Assembly (NCBI GenBank): GCA_023665555.1 | Contig: JAMPDR010000026.1 | Location: 1 to 32,967 of the forward strand | DNA: 32,967 bases | Direction of reading: 5' to 3' | Source: Ruminococcus sp. | Lineage (GTDB): Bacteria > Bacillota > Clostridia > Oscillospirales > Acutalibacteraceae | Shown: positions 7,343 through 15,479 of the stretch, piece by piece | Position numbering within the stretch: the stretch's first letter is position 1 | Layout: every line of letters begins with the position of its first letter | Program-made: the position numbers and the translations under genes | The notes under the pieces: generated by a model | Databases searched by the model: none | Seen by the model: the letters and a program-made list of their open reading frames with translations, nothing else | What the model was told of the DNA's origin: nothing

Positions 7343-8271
7343 TATTTGTCACCTCCGACTGTTGCCGCTACGGGTTCGGATTTCTTGTTTCTTGAGATCT
7401 TATTCTTGGTCTTTTCTTTCCAATAAGGTGCTCCAAGGAAGATTGCAACAACAAATGCCGAGAACATCTTAAGGTCGTTTGCGTTGAGGCCAATCTGAAT
7501 AACAAGGGTCTGAACGATATAATAAATAACAGAACCGATAACAATTGAAATAAGCGACAACGCAAAGTTTCTGAATATCTTGCCGAAAATAACTTCTCCG
7601 ATGATAACCGCTGCAAGTCCGATTACGATTGCACCACGGGCCGAGTTGATATCGGCAAAACCGTTATATTGCGAAAGAAGTGCGCCGGAAAGGGCAACAA
7701 TACCGTTTGAAAGAACAAGACCGAAAATCTTATTAAAGTTTGTGTTGATACCGTTTGCTCTTGCCATTGCAATGTTGCAGCCTGTTGCTCGTACCGATGC
7801 ACCATATTGGGTTCCGAAGAACCAATAGAGAATCGCAACAATAATAAGAACAATCACGCAGCCGACAATGAGCGACTTCGGTATGTTACTAAGTGTTAAA
7901 AGAAGATTATATTTTCTGAAGTTGATTGCAAGATTTGAGTTCTGCTTCATGATGCGCAAATTGATTGAATAAAGCGCAAGCTGAGTCAGGATACCTGCAA
8001 GAATTGCCGGTATACCGAACGCAGTGTGGAAAATACCCGTCATAAGTCCTGCCAGGCAACCTGCTATAAAGGCAACTAATAAACTTAAATAGATATTCTG
8101 ACCTGATGTGGTGAGAACAACGAAAACAGCGCCGCCTGTTGCCATAGATCCGTCAACAGTAAGGTCTGCTATATCAAGAACTTTATAGGTAATGTAAACG
8201 CCGATTGCCATAATGCCCCAAACTATACCTTGAGCTATTGCACCCGGCAATGCATTGAAAAATGCTGTCAT
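7342..8271 (-). CDS. ABC importer permease (TrpXYZ-like, COG4120 type)
   Basis: A 309-residue polytopic membrane protein with about eight hydrophobic segments and a basic C-terminal tail (KEKTKNKISRNKK). Conserved-looking features are the N-terminal GIVWGIMAIGVYITYKVLD and GLAAVIIGEVIF, found in branched-chain/sugar-type permeases. GGGAG precedes the ATG. A gap of 182 bases separates it from the lipoprotein gene upstream; that gap holds a short GTCAGA/TCTGAC hairpin without a good T-tract and no gene, a layout that often gives extra binding protein relative to permease. Confidence 0.88.
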   Translation of the reverse strand: MTAFFNALPGAIAQGIVWGIMAIGVYITYKVLDIADLTVDGSMATGGAVFVVLTTSGQNIYLSLLVAFIAGCLAGLMTGIFHTAFGIPAILAGILTQLALYSINLRIMKQNSNLAINFRKYNLLLTLSNIPKSLIVGCVIVLIIVAILYWFFGTQYGASVRATGCNIAMARANGINTNFNKIFGLVLSNGIVALSGALLSQYNGFADINSARGAIVIGLAAVIIGEVIFGKIFRNFALSLISIVIGSVIYYIVQTLVIQIGLNANDLKMFSAFVVAIFLGAPYWKEKTKNKISRNKKSEPVAATVGGDK

Positions 8272-8453
8272 ACTTTCACTCCCGTGTTACTTAAAACGAC
8301 GATAAGAACTTTAGGGTGAACACTGAATAAATTACGGCACGTTGCCCGTTTGCATAACATTCCGTCATATCGCTCCGAATTTAATCATCGTTTACCTGGC
8401 TCTTATCGCCGTTGTGTTTTTTACTTATCCGTCAGATATTTCTGACAAAAATT

Positions 8454-9497
8454 TTATGCTCCGATTGCAACGTATTCTTCAGGAACGGTGATCTTAAGAG
8501 CATCACAACGATCCTTAACATACTTCTTAGCAAGGTTTGCACTGTAGCCGATTTCGATATCACCTGCGTTTGTGCCGTTAACAAGAATGTCATAAGCGAT
8601 TTCAGCAGCAGCAACACCGATGTCATAATAGCTGATTGAAAGAGTTGCGATACCGCAGCCTTCGCAAATACCCTCTTCACCTGCGATGATGGGGATACCT
8701 GCCGGTTCAGCGATGTTTGCAATGATTTCTGTGTTATCAGCAGCCTTGTTATCTGTGGGAACATAGATTGCATCACATTCACCAACAGCCTTTGTTACAA
8801 CTGCTGCGATGTCATTTGAGTCTGCAAAAGTATATTCTTTAGTTGTAAGACCCTTGCCTTCAAGGTTAGCTTTCATTGCATTGATCTGGAACTTTGAGTT
8901 AGCCTCACCTGAGCAATAAAGAAGACCGATTGTCTTAGCGTTCGGAAGAAGTTCGTCGAACATATCAGCCTGCTTATCAAGCGGAGCAAGGTCAGCAGTA
9001 CCGGTTACATTGATGCCTGTTTTGCCTGTCCATGAATCAACGTCCATTTCAAGAGCTGTTGCATAGTCAGTGATTGATGTACCAACGATGGGGATTTTAT
9101 CTGTTGCACTGACAGCAGCCTGAAGAGCCGGTGTTGCATTTGCAAGGATAAGATCAACATTTGATGAAACAAACTGATTAACGATTGTTGCACATGTGTT
9201 TGAGTCACCTGCTGCGTTCTGCTCGTTGAACTTAACGTGATCTTCGCCGAGCATTTCTGTAAGTTTCTCCATGAAGCCCTTTGTTGCAGCGTCAAGTGCA
9301 ACATGCTGTGTAAGCTGGCAGATACCAACGTTATACACCTTACCTGCAGGAATTTCTTTTGTTTCGCCTGCATCGCTTACAGTTGCATTCGGATCAGTTG
9401 TTGGGTCTGTGTTAGTCTTATCGCCGCAAGCTGCGAAAGTTGTGAGAACAAGAGCAACACAAAGTACGATTGAAAGCCATTTCATTGCCTTTTTCAT
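8454..9497 (-). CDS. ABC importer substrate-binding lipoprotein (COG2984 type)
   Basis: A 347-residue solute-binding protein. The N-terminus is a lipoprotein signal: MKKAMKW, a hydrophobic stretch, then FAAC with Cys24 as lipid anchor, followed by a Thr/Asp-rich linker. The mature part reads as a two-lobe periplasmic-type binding fold (KVYNVGICQLTQHVALD, DLILANATPALQAAV, IPIVGTSITDYATAL), typical of PF04392 proteins that bind aromatic amino acids in some species. GGAGG lies before the ATG. It is first in the operon, behind a strong sigma-A promoter at 9552-9580. Confidence 0.9.
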   Translation of the reverse strand: MKKAMKWLSIVLCVALVLTTFAACGDKTNTDPTTDPNATVSDAGETKEIPAGKVYNVGICQLTQHVALDAATKGFMEKLTEMLGEDHVKFNEQNAAGDSNTCATIVNQFVSSNVDLILANATPALQAAVSATDKIPIVGTSITDYATALEMDVDSWTGKTGINVTGTADLAPLDKQADMFDELLPNAKTIGLLYCSGEANSKFQINAMKANLEGKGLTTKEYTFADSNDIAAVVTKAVGECDAIYVPTDNKAADNTEIIANIAEPAGIPIIAGEEGICEGCGIATLSISYYDIGVAAAEIAYDILVNGTNAGDIEIGYSANLAKKYVKDRCDALKITVPEEYVAIGA

Positions 9498-9551
9498 TGG
9501 AATTTACCTCCGTTTTAGTCATTTAAAGCATTTAATTGTAGCTTTGTAATC

Positions 9552-9580
9552 ATTTTAGTACAAATCAATATAAATGTCAA
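9552..9580 (-). promoter_or_regulatory. Promoter of the ABC importer operon
   Basis: Minus-strand TTGACA (9575-9580), 17-base spacer, TAAAAT (9552-9557). The leader of about 50 bases is too short for a T-box or other large riboswitch. Confidence 0.75.
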
Positions 9581-9627
9581 GAAAAATTTTTAGTATATTT
9601 ATACAAAAGTGTATTTCTAACTCACAC

Positions 9628-10674
9628 TCATTCGTTTCCTCTCACGCTCATACGTATATTACCGCTTGTTGTCTGAATGTCACAGCGTTTATCTGTTACG
9701 CAATAAGGCACATGTGAATCACCGCTGACCGTGCTTGCAAGGAATTGCTTTTCCGAAAGCAGAACACCGTATATGTCGCCGCTGGTGGATTTCAAATTCA
9801 GATAGTCTGCATCACAATCTATAAGGCTGATTTCACCACTGTTCGTTTGAATTTTCATATTTCCCTGTGCGACGGCACTTTCAAGTTCAACTTCACCGCT
9901 TGTTGACTTAACGTCTATATTGTTTGCAATGATATCTTTCATTTCAATCTCACCGCTTGTGGATTTAACCTTGATGTCAGCTGTATTGACATTTTTAATG
10001 CTGATATCTCCGCTTGAACTTTCAACGGAAACAAGGTCAGATACCGTTGAATTTTCCAAATCTATATCACCGCTCGATGCTTTAATACTCAGTTCACCAT
10101 TAACATCTGCATAAAATTCAATATCGCCGCTTGATGCGGTCATCTGTGCATCAACAAAACGTAATGTGTCGGGCACGTTGATGCTCGCACTTTTTGCACT
10201 GACGTTAAGTTTTTCATATTCGGTTTTAGGGAGCAGAACTGTCATGACAGGACACTGAACAAAGATTCCTATGCGATTTCGTTTGTCGTTGCAGACAACT
10301 TGCAGTTCATCGCCAATAATTTCCGCTTTAAGGTCGATTCCGTCCGGATTGTTTTGCTTTTCAATGACATATTCACTAAACTTAACTTTGCACTTACCGT
10401 CATCAGCAATTTCAAATTTAACGTCGCAGCTGTTGGAAGTGACACTGACTTTGCTGAAATCGGAATTATTCGGATTCGGTTCAACTTCAAAATTTGTTCC
10501 GTAATAGGTTTCTGAATCACTACCGTCAATCGACATAGGTACATCTCGGCTGCTATCAACTATATCAGGATTTAACTTTTGATAACATGTCAAATATGTT
10601 ACAAGTGAAATAGTCCCACCGAGGATAATGCACGCAACCGCAATGATAATCAGGATTTTCTTAGCTTTCGTCAT
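9628..10674 (-). CDS. DUF4097-type membrane-anchored beta-helix protein
   Basis: A 348-residue protein with one N-terminal membrane segment (about residues 6-28) and an extracellular beta-strand repeat region. The words SSGDI, TSGEI, NSGEI, TSGDI, VSGDS and TSGNI recur about nine times every 18-24 residues, the hallmark of the DUF4097 putative-adhesin fold. It is last in a PadR/DUF1700/DUF4097 operon and overlaps the preceding gene by ATGA, so it is translationally coupled. In Firmicutes this trio is a common envelope-stress module, but its molecular function is not established. Cell-surface location is inferred from topology. Confidence 0.85.
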   Translation of the reverse strand: MTKAKKILIIIAVACIILGGTISLVTYLTCYQKLNPDIVDSSRDVPMSIDGSDSETYYGTNFEVEPNPNNSDFSKVSVTSNSCDVKFEIADDGKCKVKFSEYVIEKQNNPDGIDLKAEIIGDELQVVCNDKRNRIGIFVQCPVMTVLLPKTEYEKLNVSAKSASINVPDTLRFVDAQMTASSGDIEFYADVNGELSIKASSGDIDLENSTVSDLVSVESSSGDISIKNVNTADIKVKSTSGEIEMKDIIANNIDVKSTSGEVELESAVAQGNMKIQTNSGEISLIDCDADYLNLKSTSGDIYGVLLSEKQFLASTVSGDSHVPYCVTDKRCDIQTTSGNIRMSVRGNE

Positions 10675-11270
10675 ATTATATCACCTCTTTTAACAAATCT
10701 TGATTTAATGCTTATCATAATTTCTTTGCTGAGTTTTATTGCCCATTTTGTGATATATCCCGAGAAAATGAACATTAATATTGTAATTCCTATCAGGGCG
10801 AGGATGCAGCCAAAGCCAATTACCGACATTACAGGGTCGGTTGAAATAGATACGATCGTCACATCAACAGCCCAGATTATGCCTGCAACGAGTGACGCAG
10901 CAACTGCATAAAATGCAACAATCAGCGACCACAAAACTATATATAATGAAAACACAACGGCAATCAAAGCTATAAGCAAGGATATCCAAATCGGTGAGCC
11001 GAGAATAATCAGCAAAATCGACCAGCCGCTGAGCCTCTTCTTCGGCTTGACCTTTGATTTAATAAGATTCGGAAGCGGTGTGTTCATATATATCTGCTGC
11101 ACAATGTCGTCAATTGAACCCATTGCAGCAACAGCCTCTTCTTCGGTCAGACCGTCCTCGATTCTATCTTCAATCATTTCCGAGTAGTATTCGATTGATT
11201 TATTAATATCATTTTGAGGTAAACCACTGAGCCTGTTATAAAGAATTGAAATAAACTGCTGCTTATTCAT
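10671..11270 (-). CDS. DUF1700/HAAS-domain membrane protein
   Basis: A 199-residue protein. Residues 1-65 form the cytoplasmic helical HAAS-type domain (MNKQQFISILYNRLSGLP, then SIEYYSEMIEDRIEDGLTEEEAV), and the rest holds three to four membrane segments. The ORF extends upstream to 11360, but an AGGAGG lies before the ATG at 11270 and the extension would run through the PadR gene, so I choose 11270. It overlaps the PadR stop by 8 bases and the DUF4097 start by 4. The HAAS domain is often paired with PadR-like regulators and may signal between membrane and regulator. Confidence 0.87.
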   Translation of the reverse strand: MNKQQFISILYNRLSGLPQNDINKSIEYYSEMIEDRIEDGLTEEEAVAAMGSIDDIVQQIYMNTPLPNLIKSKVKPKKRLSGWSILLIILGSPIWISLLIALIAVVFSLYIVLWSLIVAFYAVAASLVAGIIWAVDVTIVSISTDPVMSVIGFGCILALIGITILMFIFSGYITKWAIKLSKEIMISIKSRFVKRGDII

Positions 11271-11583
11271 TATGTAATTCCTCCTTGACAACAAATTGAT
11301 AAATTGACATGATTTCTTTCCATTCTTCTTTGAAAGCGGCAATCCTGTTAAGGCCGGCAAGTGTTATATGATAGTATTTTCTCAATCTGCCATTATGCTC
11401 AACCGAACGCACAGTTAAAAGCTGAGCTGCTTCTAGTCTGCGCAAAATAGGATAAAGTGTTGATTCGGAAATTTCAACATACGGCTTCATGTCTTTGATT
11501 ATCTGATATCCATATGAATCTTCGTTTTTGATTGCCGCAAGAACGCAAACATCCAACAATCCGCGTTTAAGCTGAATATCCAT
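11263..11583 (-). CDS. PadR-family transcriptional regulator
   Basis: A 106-residue winged-helix DNA-binding protein. The N-terminal half carries the PadR pattern (LLDVCVLAAIKNEDSYGYQI, then ESTLYPILRRLEAAQLL) and the wing with NGRLRKYYHITLAG. The C-terminal part is a short dimerisation helix. It is first in the PadR/DUF1700/DUF4097 operon and very likely represses its own promoter, where a 7-7-7 palindrome lies between -35 and -10. The ligand or stress it senses is not visible from sequence. Confidence 0.92.
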   Translation of the reverse strand: MDIQLKRGLLDVCVLAAIKNEDSYGYQIIKDMKPYVEISESTLYPILRRLEAAQLLTVRSVEHNGRLRKYYHITLAGLNRIAAFKEEWKEIMSIYQFVVKEELHNE

Positions 11584-11708
11584 ATCTTTTCATCTTCCTT
11601 TCTGACTGCAATTATTTAAAGGGTTATGTAACTCAGCCGCAATCAGGCAAAGTAAAATAAATCTCAAATTGTATAATCTTCCGTAAAAATTATACCTCTC
11701 TTCGTCTT

Positions 11709-11739
11709 ATACTATATATCACATAGTATTATTTGTCAA
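11709..11739 (-). promoter_or_regulatory. PadR operon promoter with palindromic operator
   Basis: Minus-strand TTGACA (11734-11739), 17-base spacer, TATAGT (11711-11716). Inside it is a perfect inverted repeat ATACTAT-N7-ATAGTAT at 11709-11729 that covers the -10 and most of the spacer. Position and symmetry fit autorepression by the PadR protein. The leader to the start at 11583 is about 120 bases. Confidence 0.7.
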
Positions 11740-11794
11740 GAGGTATTTTGATTTTTATATGTATTAAGTTCTGATTAATTAACGGTACATCTAT

Positions 11795-11823
11795 TTGCAA
11801 TATCGACGCTTTTATGATATAAT
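11795..11823 (+). promoter_or_regulatory. Promoter of the HdeD-like gene
   Basis: TTGCAA (11795-11800), 17-base spacer, TATAAT (11818-11823). It lies inside the longest possible ORF and so supports the downstream GTG start at 11855. It diverges from the PadR promoter about 60 bases away. Confidence 0.65.
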
Positions 11824-11854
11824 TGCCGTAATAATCAATCAAGGAGATGTTAGT

Positions 11855-12415
11855 GTGAAAGCTTTGAAAGAAAATTTTAACAAAATTATATTAAGCCTTT
11901 TTGAATTGTTGGTCGGGATATTACTTCTGATTAATCCCGTGGGATTCACTTCGGGAATCATTACTGTTGCCGGAATTATACTTATAGTTTTAGGAATTAT
12001 CAGCATTGTCAGATACTTCCGAACCGATGCATTTGAAGCCGCTGTTAGGCATGACTTACTCAAAGGGCTGATTATTCTGCTGTCCGGTGCTTTTTGCGTT
12101 TTCGGAACAGATTGGTTTATTATGACATTCCCTGCACTGACAATCATTTACGGAATCGTTACATTATTTGCAGGATTGGCAAAAATTCAGTTAGGTATAA
12201 ATATGTTACGACTGAAGCAGGGCAAGTGGCACTTTGCTCTTATCAGTGCGGCGATTTCAATCATATGTGCAGTTGTTATTTTAGCTAACCCGTTCACTAC
12301 TACCACAATTCTTTGGAGATTTACGGGCGCTTCTTTAATTGTCGAAGCGGTTCTTGATATTGTTACTATTATTTTAGGCGAATTAAACATTAAGGATGAT
12401 TTAATGAAATCTTAG
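11855..12415 (+). CDS. HdeD/DUF308-family membrane protein
   Basis: A 186-residue protein with about six membrane segments in two similar halves, each ending in a charged turn (IVRYFRTDAF and MLRLKQGKWHFAL), as in the DUF308/HdeD family. In E. coli HdeD is linked to acid resistance; the role in Firmicutes is unknown. The GTG at 11855 has AAGGAG 8 bases upstream. The ATG at 11795 lies on the -35 box and is rejected. It is a single-gene unit between its own promoter and the terminator at 12449. Confidence 0.8.
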   Translation: MKALKENFNKIILSLFELLVGILLLINPVGFTSGIITVAGIILIVLGIISIVRYFRTDAFEAAVRHDLLKGLIILLSGAFCVFGTDWFIMTFPALTIIYGIVTLFAGLAKIQLGINMLRLKQGKWHFALISAAISIICAVVILANPFTTTTILWRFTGASLIVEAVLDIVTIILGELNIKDDLMKS

Positions 12416-12448
12416 TTGTAATACTAAAAATCACTCTTAACAGTAAAA

Positions 12449-12487
12449 CAGCGGCAAAGCATTAAGCTATGCCGCTGAATTTTTTCT
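12449..12487 (+). terminator. Terminator of the HdeD-like gene
   Basis: An 8-bp GC-rich stem (12449-12456 with 12470-12477), 13-base loop, then AATTTTTT. Confidence 0.85.
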
Positions 12488-12540
12488 GACGAGATAACAC
12501 ATCATCAGTTCAACTTTTCATCGCTTATTTCAGCGATTCC

Positions 12541-12711
12541 TTAGCAACCGCAGCCACAGCCACCTCTGTAATCATCGTTGCCGCATCCGCAGCCACCGTT
12601 ATTGTTGCCGAAAAGTGCATCGCCGCCATTACCGCAGAAAATCCAAAGGATCAAAAGAATGATGATCCATGTGCAGCAACTGCCGCCGAATAAACCGTTA
12701 TTGCAAGCCAT
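12541..12711 (-). CDS. Small cysteine/glycine-rich membrane protein (56 aa)
   Basis: The protein starts MACNNGLFGGSCC, has one membrane segment (WIIILLILWIF, about residues 15-25) and ends in a Gly/Asn/Cys-rich tail with repeated CGCG. It resembles the small YjcZ-like or 'high-cysteine' proteins common in spore-forming Firmicutes; a coat or spore role is possible but not shown. A GGGAGG lies before the ATG at 12711, which decides the start over the longer frame from 12777. A TATAAT-like box sits on the minus strand at about 12791-12796, but I find no convincing -35. Confidence 0.75.
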   Translation of the reverse strand: MACNNGLFGGSCCTWIIILLILWIFCGNGGDALFGNNNGGCGCGNDDYRGGCGCGC

Positions 12712-12891
12712 TGTGTAACCTCCCTTCGTTAGGTGAATTAGGAAATATCTGATATAAATCAGCGTTTCCTTAATCACCGCTTACATTGTCATTATACGTT
12801 TTTTTCATTTTGTTGTGACTGTGGTTCGTATAACCTGCCGCTTAAAAACATAAAATATATATGTTAATTCTTTTCCGAATGGAGATATGAC

Positions 12892-13050
12892 ATGGAAAAA
12901 GATTTCTTGAACGGTAAAAAACAATTTATAAATGACAGCGATTTTGATGAAGGTCAAATTTTCGGCTTTCCTGTTCAAAGGTCAAAAGAACACGATGAAA
13001 GTCAAAGATTCACTGCTGAAAGCGAAAATTCAAAAAATCAAGAAAATTAA
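12892..13050 (+). CDS. Small hydrophilic protein upstream of ctsR (52 aa)
   Basis: I do not recognise this gene. It encodes 52 residues, MEKDFLNGKKQF onward, rich in Glu, Asp, Lys, Gln and Asn, with a small central FGFP and a disordered-looking tail. A GGAG lies 8 bases before the ATG. It stands 152 bases ahead of ctsR and is followed by more TCAAA words and the CtsR-boxed promoter. Three CtsR-type heptads (12952, 12980, 13000) lie inside it without paired spacing, so the coding region may also be part of the control region. It may equally be a non-coding stretch with a chance frame. Confidence 0.45.
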   Translation: MEKDFLNGKKQFINDSDFDEGQIFGFPVQRSKEHDESQRFTAESENSKNQEN

Positions 13051-13106
13051 CGAAATTCAAAGAAATCGTAAGCTAAACATGAAAATTCAAAGGCTGAATA
13101 TTAATT

Positions 13107-13123
13107 TTTGACCTTTTTTGACC
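13107..13123 (-). promoter_or_regulatory. CtsR box 1 (upstream of -35)
   Basis: On the minus strand GGTCAAA-AAA-GGTCAAA is a perfect match to the CtsR heptad direct repeat with a 3-base spacer. It ends one base before the -35 box of the ctsR promoter, so bound CtsR should block RNA polymerase. Confidence 0.9.
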
Positions 13124-13124
13124 T

Positions 13125-13152
13125 TTGAAAATCTTTCTAAAATGCCTATAAT
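13125..13152 (+). promoter_or_regulatory. Promoter of the ctsR operon
   Basis: TTGAAA (13125-13130), 16-base spacer, TATAAT (13147-13152). It is flanked by two CtsR boxes. Confidence 0.8.
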
Positions 13153-13164
13153 AAGAATCATGAA

Positions 13165-13181
13165 AGTCAAAGAAAGTCAAA
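13165..13181 (+). promoter_or_regulatory. CtsR box 2 (at the transcription start)
   Basis: AGTCAAA-GAA-AGTCAAA, again two heptads with a 3-base spacer, centred about 14 bases past the predicted start of transcription. It is in the opposite orientation to box 1. Confidence 0.88.
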
Positions 13182-13202
13182 GTCAGAAAAGGAGATGAGT
13201 CG

Positions 13203-13652
13203 ATGAACCTTTCAAATGTGATTGCTCACATGATAAGCGAGATGCTTGAAGAAAAGGACGAAATTGAGATTCAGCGCAACGTGCTTGCTCAAAATCTCGG
13301 TTGTGTTCCAAGCCAAATAAACTATGTGCTTTCATCTCGATTTACACCTGAGCGAGGATACATCGTTGAGAGCAGACGCGGCGGCGGCGGTTTCATCAGA
13401 ATTGCCCGAATCAACTATGACAACGGCACACTTCTGATGCATGTTGTAAACTCAATCGGCACACAAATTGATGAAAAAAGCTGTCAGAGTCATCTTGTAA
13501 ATCTCGCTTATCGTGATTTGATAACCGAGCATGATGCAAAACTAATGATTGCGGCAACAAGCGATAATTCACTGCGATCTCTCCCGCATACCGAAAGAGA
13601 TAAAATCCGTGCGGCGATTTTCAAGCAGATGCTATTGACACTAATGCAGTAG
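13203..13652 (+). CDS. ctsR: Transcriptional repressor CtsR
   Basis: A 149-residue class III heat-shock repressor. The N-terminal winged helix (MNLSNVIAHMISEML, then LAQNLGCVPSQINYVLSSRF) is followed by the glycine-rich wing ESRRGGGGFIRI that acts as the thermosensor in B. subtilis CtsR. The C-terminal part carries the dimerisation/McsB-sensitive region. AAGGAG lies before the ATG. It heads the operon ctsR-mcsA-mcsB-clpC and should repress it through the two boxes around the promoter, with release on heat or protein stress. Confidence 0.97.
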   Translation: MNLSNVIAHMISEMLEEKDEIEIQRNVLAQNLGCVPSQINYVLSSRFTPERGYIVESRRGGGGFIRIARINYDNGTLLMHVVNSIGTQIDEKSCQSHLVNLAYRDLITEHDAKLMIAATSDNSLRSLPHTERDKIRAAIFKQMLLTLMQ

Positions 13653-13716
13653 CAAATCCGAACATTTCACAGCAGATAATCAATCAATAATAGATAAATT
13701 CAAGGAGGAACGTATT

Positions 13717-14229
13717 ATGTTATGTCAAAATTGTTCAAAACGTGAGGCAACAACTCACATCAAACGTGTGGTAAATGGTGAAGCAACAGAAACTCATCTT
13801 TGCCATGAATGTGCACAAAGTCTTGGTTACAACGGACTTTTCAATAATTTCAGCCTGAGTATTCCAAATATCTTCTCAAGCTTTTTCGGAGATAGCAGCT
13901 TTGCACTGACAGGCGCCAGAACCGAAAGATGCGAAAAATGTGGCTGCTCATTTGACGATATTGTCAGAACAGGCATGGTAGGATGTGCAGACTGCTATGA
14001 GAAATTCTTCGACAAGCTGCTTCCATCTATTCAGCGTATTCACGGCAAGTCAAAGCATGCAGGAAAAATACCGGATATACAGACTGAAAAGAAAGTTATT
14101 AAAGAAAAAACAACAGAAGAAAAAATTGCTGAACTTGAAGTTCAAATGCAAAAGGCAATTGAAAGTCAAAATTTCGAACAGGCTGCAATCATCAGAGATC
14201 AAATTAAGGAACTGAAAGGGGTAAACTAA
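13717..14229 (+). CDS. mcsA: McsA, zinc-finger activator of the McsB arginine kinase
   Basis: A 170-residue protein with four CxxC zinc-binding pairs (Cys3/6, 29/32, 72/75, 90/93) and a C-terminal UVR motif (about 137-167, containing QNFEQAAIIRDQIKELK) that binds ClpC-type partners. In B. subtilis McsA activates McsB and joins it to ClpC. AAGGAGG stands before the ATG. It ends one base before mcsB starts, a tightly coupled pair. Confidence 0.95.
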   Translation: MLCQNCSKREATTHIKRVVNGEATETHLCHECAQSLGYNGLFNNFSLSIPNIFSSFFGDSSFALTGARTERCEKCGCSFDDIVRTGMVGCADCYEKFFDKLLPSIQRIHGKSKHAGKIPDIQTEKKVIKEKTTEEKIAELEVQMQKAIESQNFEQAAIIRDQIKELKGVN

Positions 14230-14230
14230 A

Positions 14231-15235
14231 ATGAAGTGGTATACAAACAATGCAAATGAATCAGATATCGTATTAAGCACACGTGTACGCCTTGCAAGGA
14301 ATCTCAGAGATTATCCCTTCCCTGCCAACCTCAATAAGGATGCGCGAAACAAAGTCAACGAACTTGTTAAAGATATTCTCATTTCACCTGAGGACACCGA
14401 CCTCAAATATACCGACATGTCTGACCTGACCTCGTATCAAGCTGTATCTCTTGCGGAAAAGCACTTGATAAGTCCCGAATTTGCATCGGACAACACAGGC
14501 CGCGCCCTCATCCTTTCAGATGAAGAGGACGTCAGCATCATGCTTTGCGAAGAGGACCATGTCAGAATTCAAGTGATTTATCCTGGACTTTCGCTTGATG
14601 ATGCATATGAAAAAGCATCACAGTTTGATGATAAACTCGGCAAATCAGCTGACATTGCCTTTGATGAAAGAATCGGCTATCTGACTCAGTGCCCCACAAA
14701 CCTCGGAACAGGCATGAGAGCATCGGTAATGCTCCACCTTCCCGCCCTTGGAAGAACATCCGCAATTTCAAGGCTCGCAACAACTGTTGCAAAACTCGGA
14801 CTTACACTCAGAGGCGCATACGGTGAAGGTTCAGAACCTATTGGGGATATCTATCAGCTGAGCAACCAAGTAACCCTCGGCATATCCGAAAAAGCAGCAA
14901 TTCAAAATCTTCAGTCCATCACTGAGCAGATTGTCACACAGGAAAGAAAAGCAAGAGAATCACTGCTGAAAGACGATATGTTTATTGATAAAATCTGGCG
15001 TGCATATGGCATTTTGAAAAATGCCCACATGATAAGCTGCAACGAATTCACAAATCTTGTTTCGCTTGTGCGCTTAGGTGCATCAGCAGGTATTATCAGT
15101 GTTGAACTTTCTACTCTCAGCCGTCTGCTGATTGAAATGCAGCCGGCAACAATCAATGCCAGCGCAGGCACGACATATTCAGCAGCTCAGAGAGATGTTA
15201 TCAGAGCAAAGTCAATTAAAGAAGCGCTGAATTAA
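14231..15235 (+). CDS. mcsB: Protein-arginine kinase McsB
   Basis: A 334-residue phosphagen-kinase-like enzyme that marks arginines on misfolded proteins and CtsR for ClpCP. The N-terminal STRVRLARNLRDYPFP (16-31) and GTGMRASVMLHLPAL are nucleotide-site segments, and RGAYGEGSEPIGDIYQLSNQ is the conserved active-site stretch. The RDxxRA phospho-arginine-sensing motif is present at 321-326 (RDVIRA). It is somewhat shorter than the B. subtilis protein (363). The start has AAAGGGG upstream. A repeat-containing gap of 244 bases separates it from clpC. Confidence 0.96.
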   Translation: MKWYTNNANESDIVLSTRVRLARNLRDYPFPANLNKDARNKVNELVKDILISPEDTDLKYTDMSDLTSYQAVSLAEKHLISPEFASDNTGRALILSDEEDVSIMLCEEDHVRIQVIYPGLSLDDAYEKASQFDDKLGKSADIAFDERIGYLTQCPTNLGTGMRASVMLHLPALGRTSAISRLATTVAKLGLTLRGAYGEGSEPIGDIYQLSNQVTLGISEKAAIQNLQSITEQIVTQERKARESLLKDDMFIDKIWRAYGILKNAHMISCNEFTNLVSLVRLGASAGIISVELSTLSRLLIEMQPATINASAGTTYSAAQRDVIRAKSIKEALN

Positions 15236-15239
15236 GATT

Positions 15240-15456
15240 AATGAGGAATGAGGAGTGAGGAACGAAGGTTGCGTGAAAGATAGCAATAACGGTTAGCTTT
15301 TAAGCCGCAGAGATAGATAGTAACCATTTTTATAGATTGTTATTATAGTAAATCTCTAATCGTTACAAGTTATTTATTTTCGCGGACGAATGATTCAATT
15401 TTAATAATATTTTTCTCGCGACCTTAACTCCTCATTCCTCACTCCTAATTCCTAAC
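15240..15456. repeat. Hairpin-plus-tract repeat element, copy B, inside the ctsR operon
   Basis: The gap between mcsB and clpC is bounded by inverted tracts: GAGGAATGAGGAGTGAGGAA near 15243-15262 and its imperfect reverse complement near 15425-15453. The inner ends also match as inverted copies (AGGTTGCGTGAAA against AAGGTCGCGAGAAA). A TCGCG/CGCGA inverted pair lies at 15380-15384 and 15417-15421. The words ATAGATTG, CGCGGACGA and CTCGCGACC are shared with the repeat at 62-319. There is no terminator or gene in it; it looks like a small element inserted in the operon. Confidence 0.5.
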
Positions 15457-15479
15457 TATAACCTAAATGAGGTGATATA

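Noticed and set aside
9498-9580. Possible T-box or riboswitch before the TrpXYZ-like importer
   Set aside because: The promoter leaves a leader of only about 50 bases, too short, and no T-box sequence is present.
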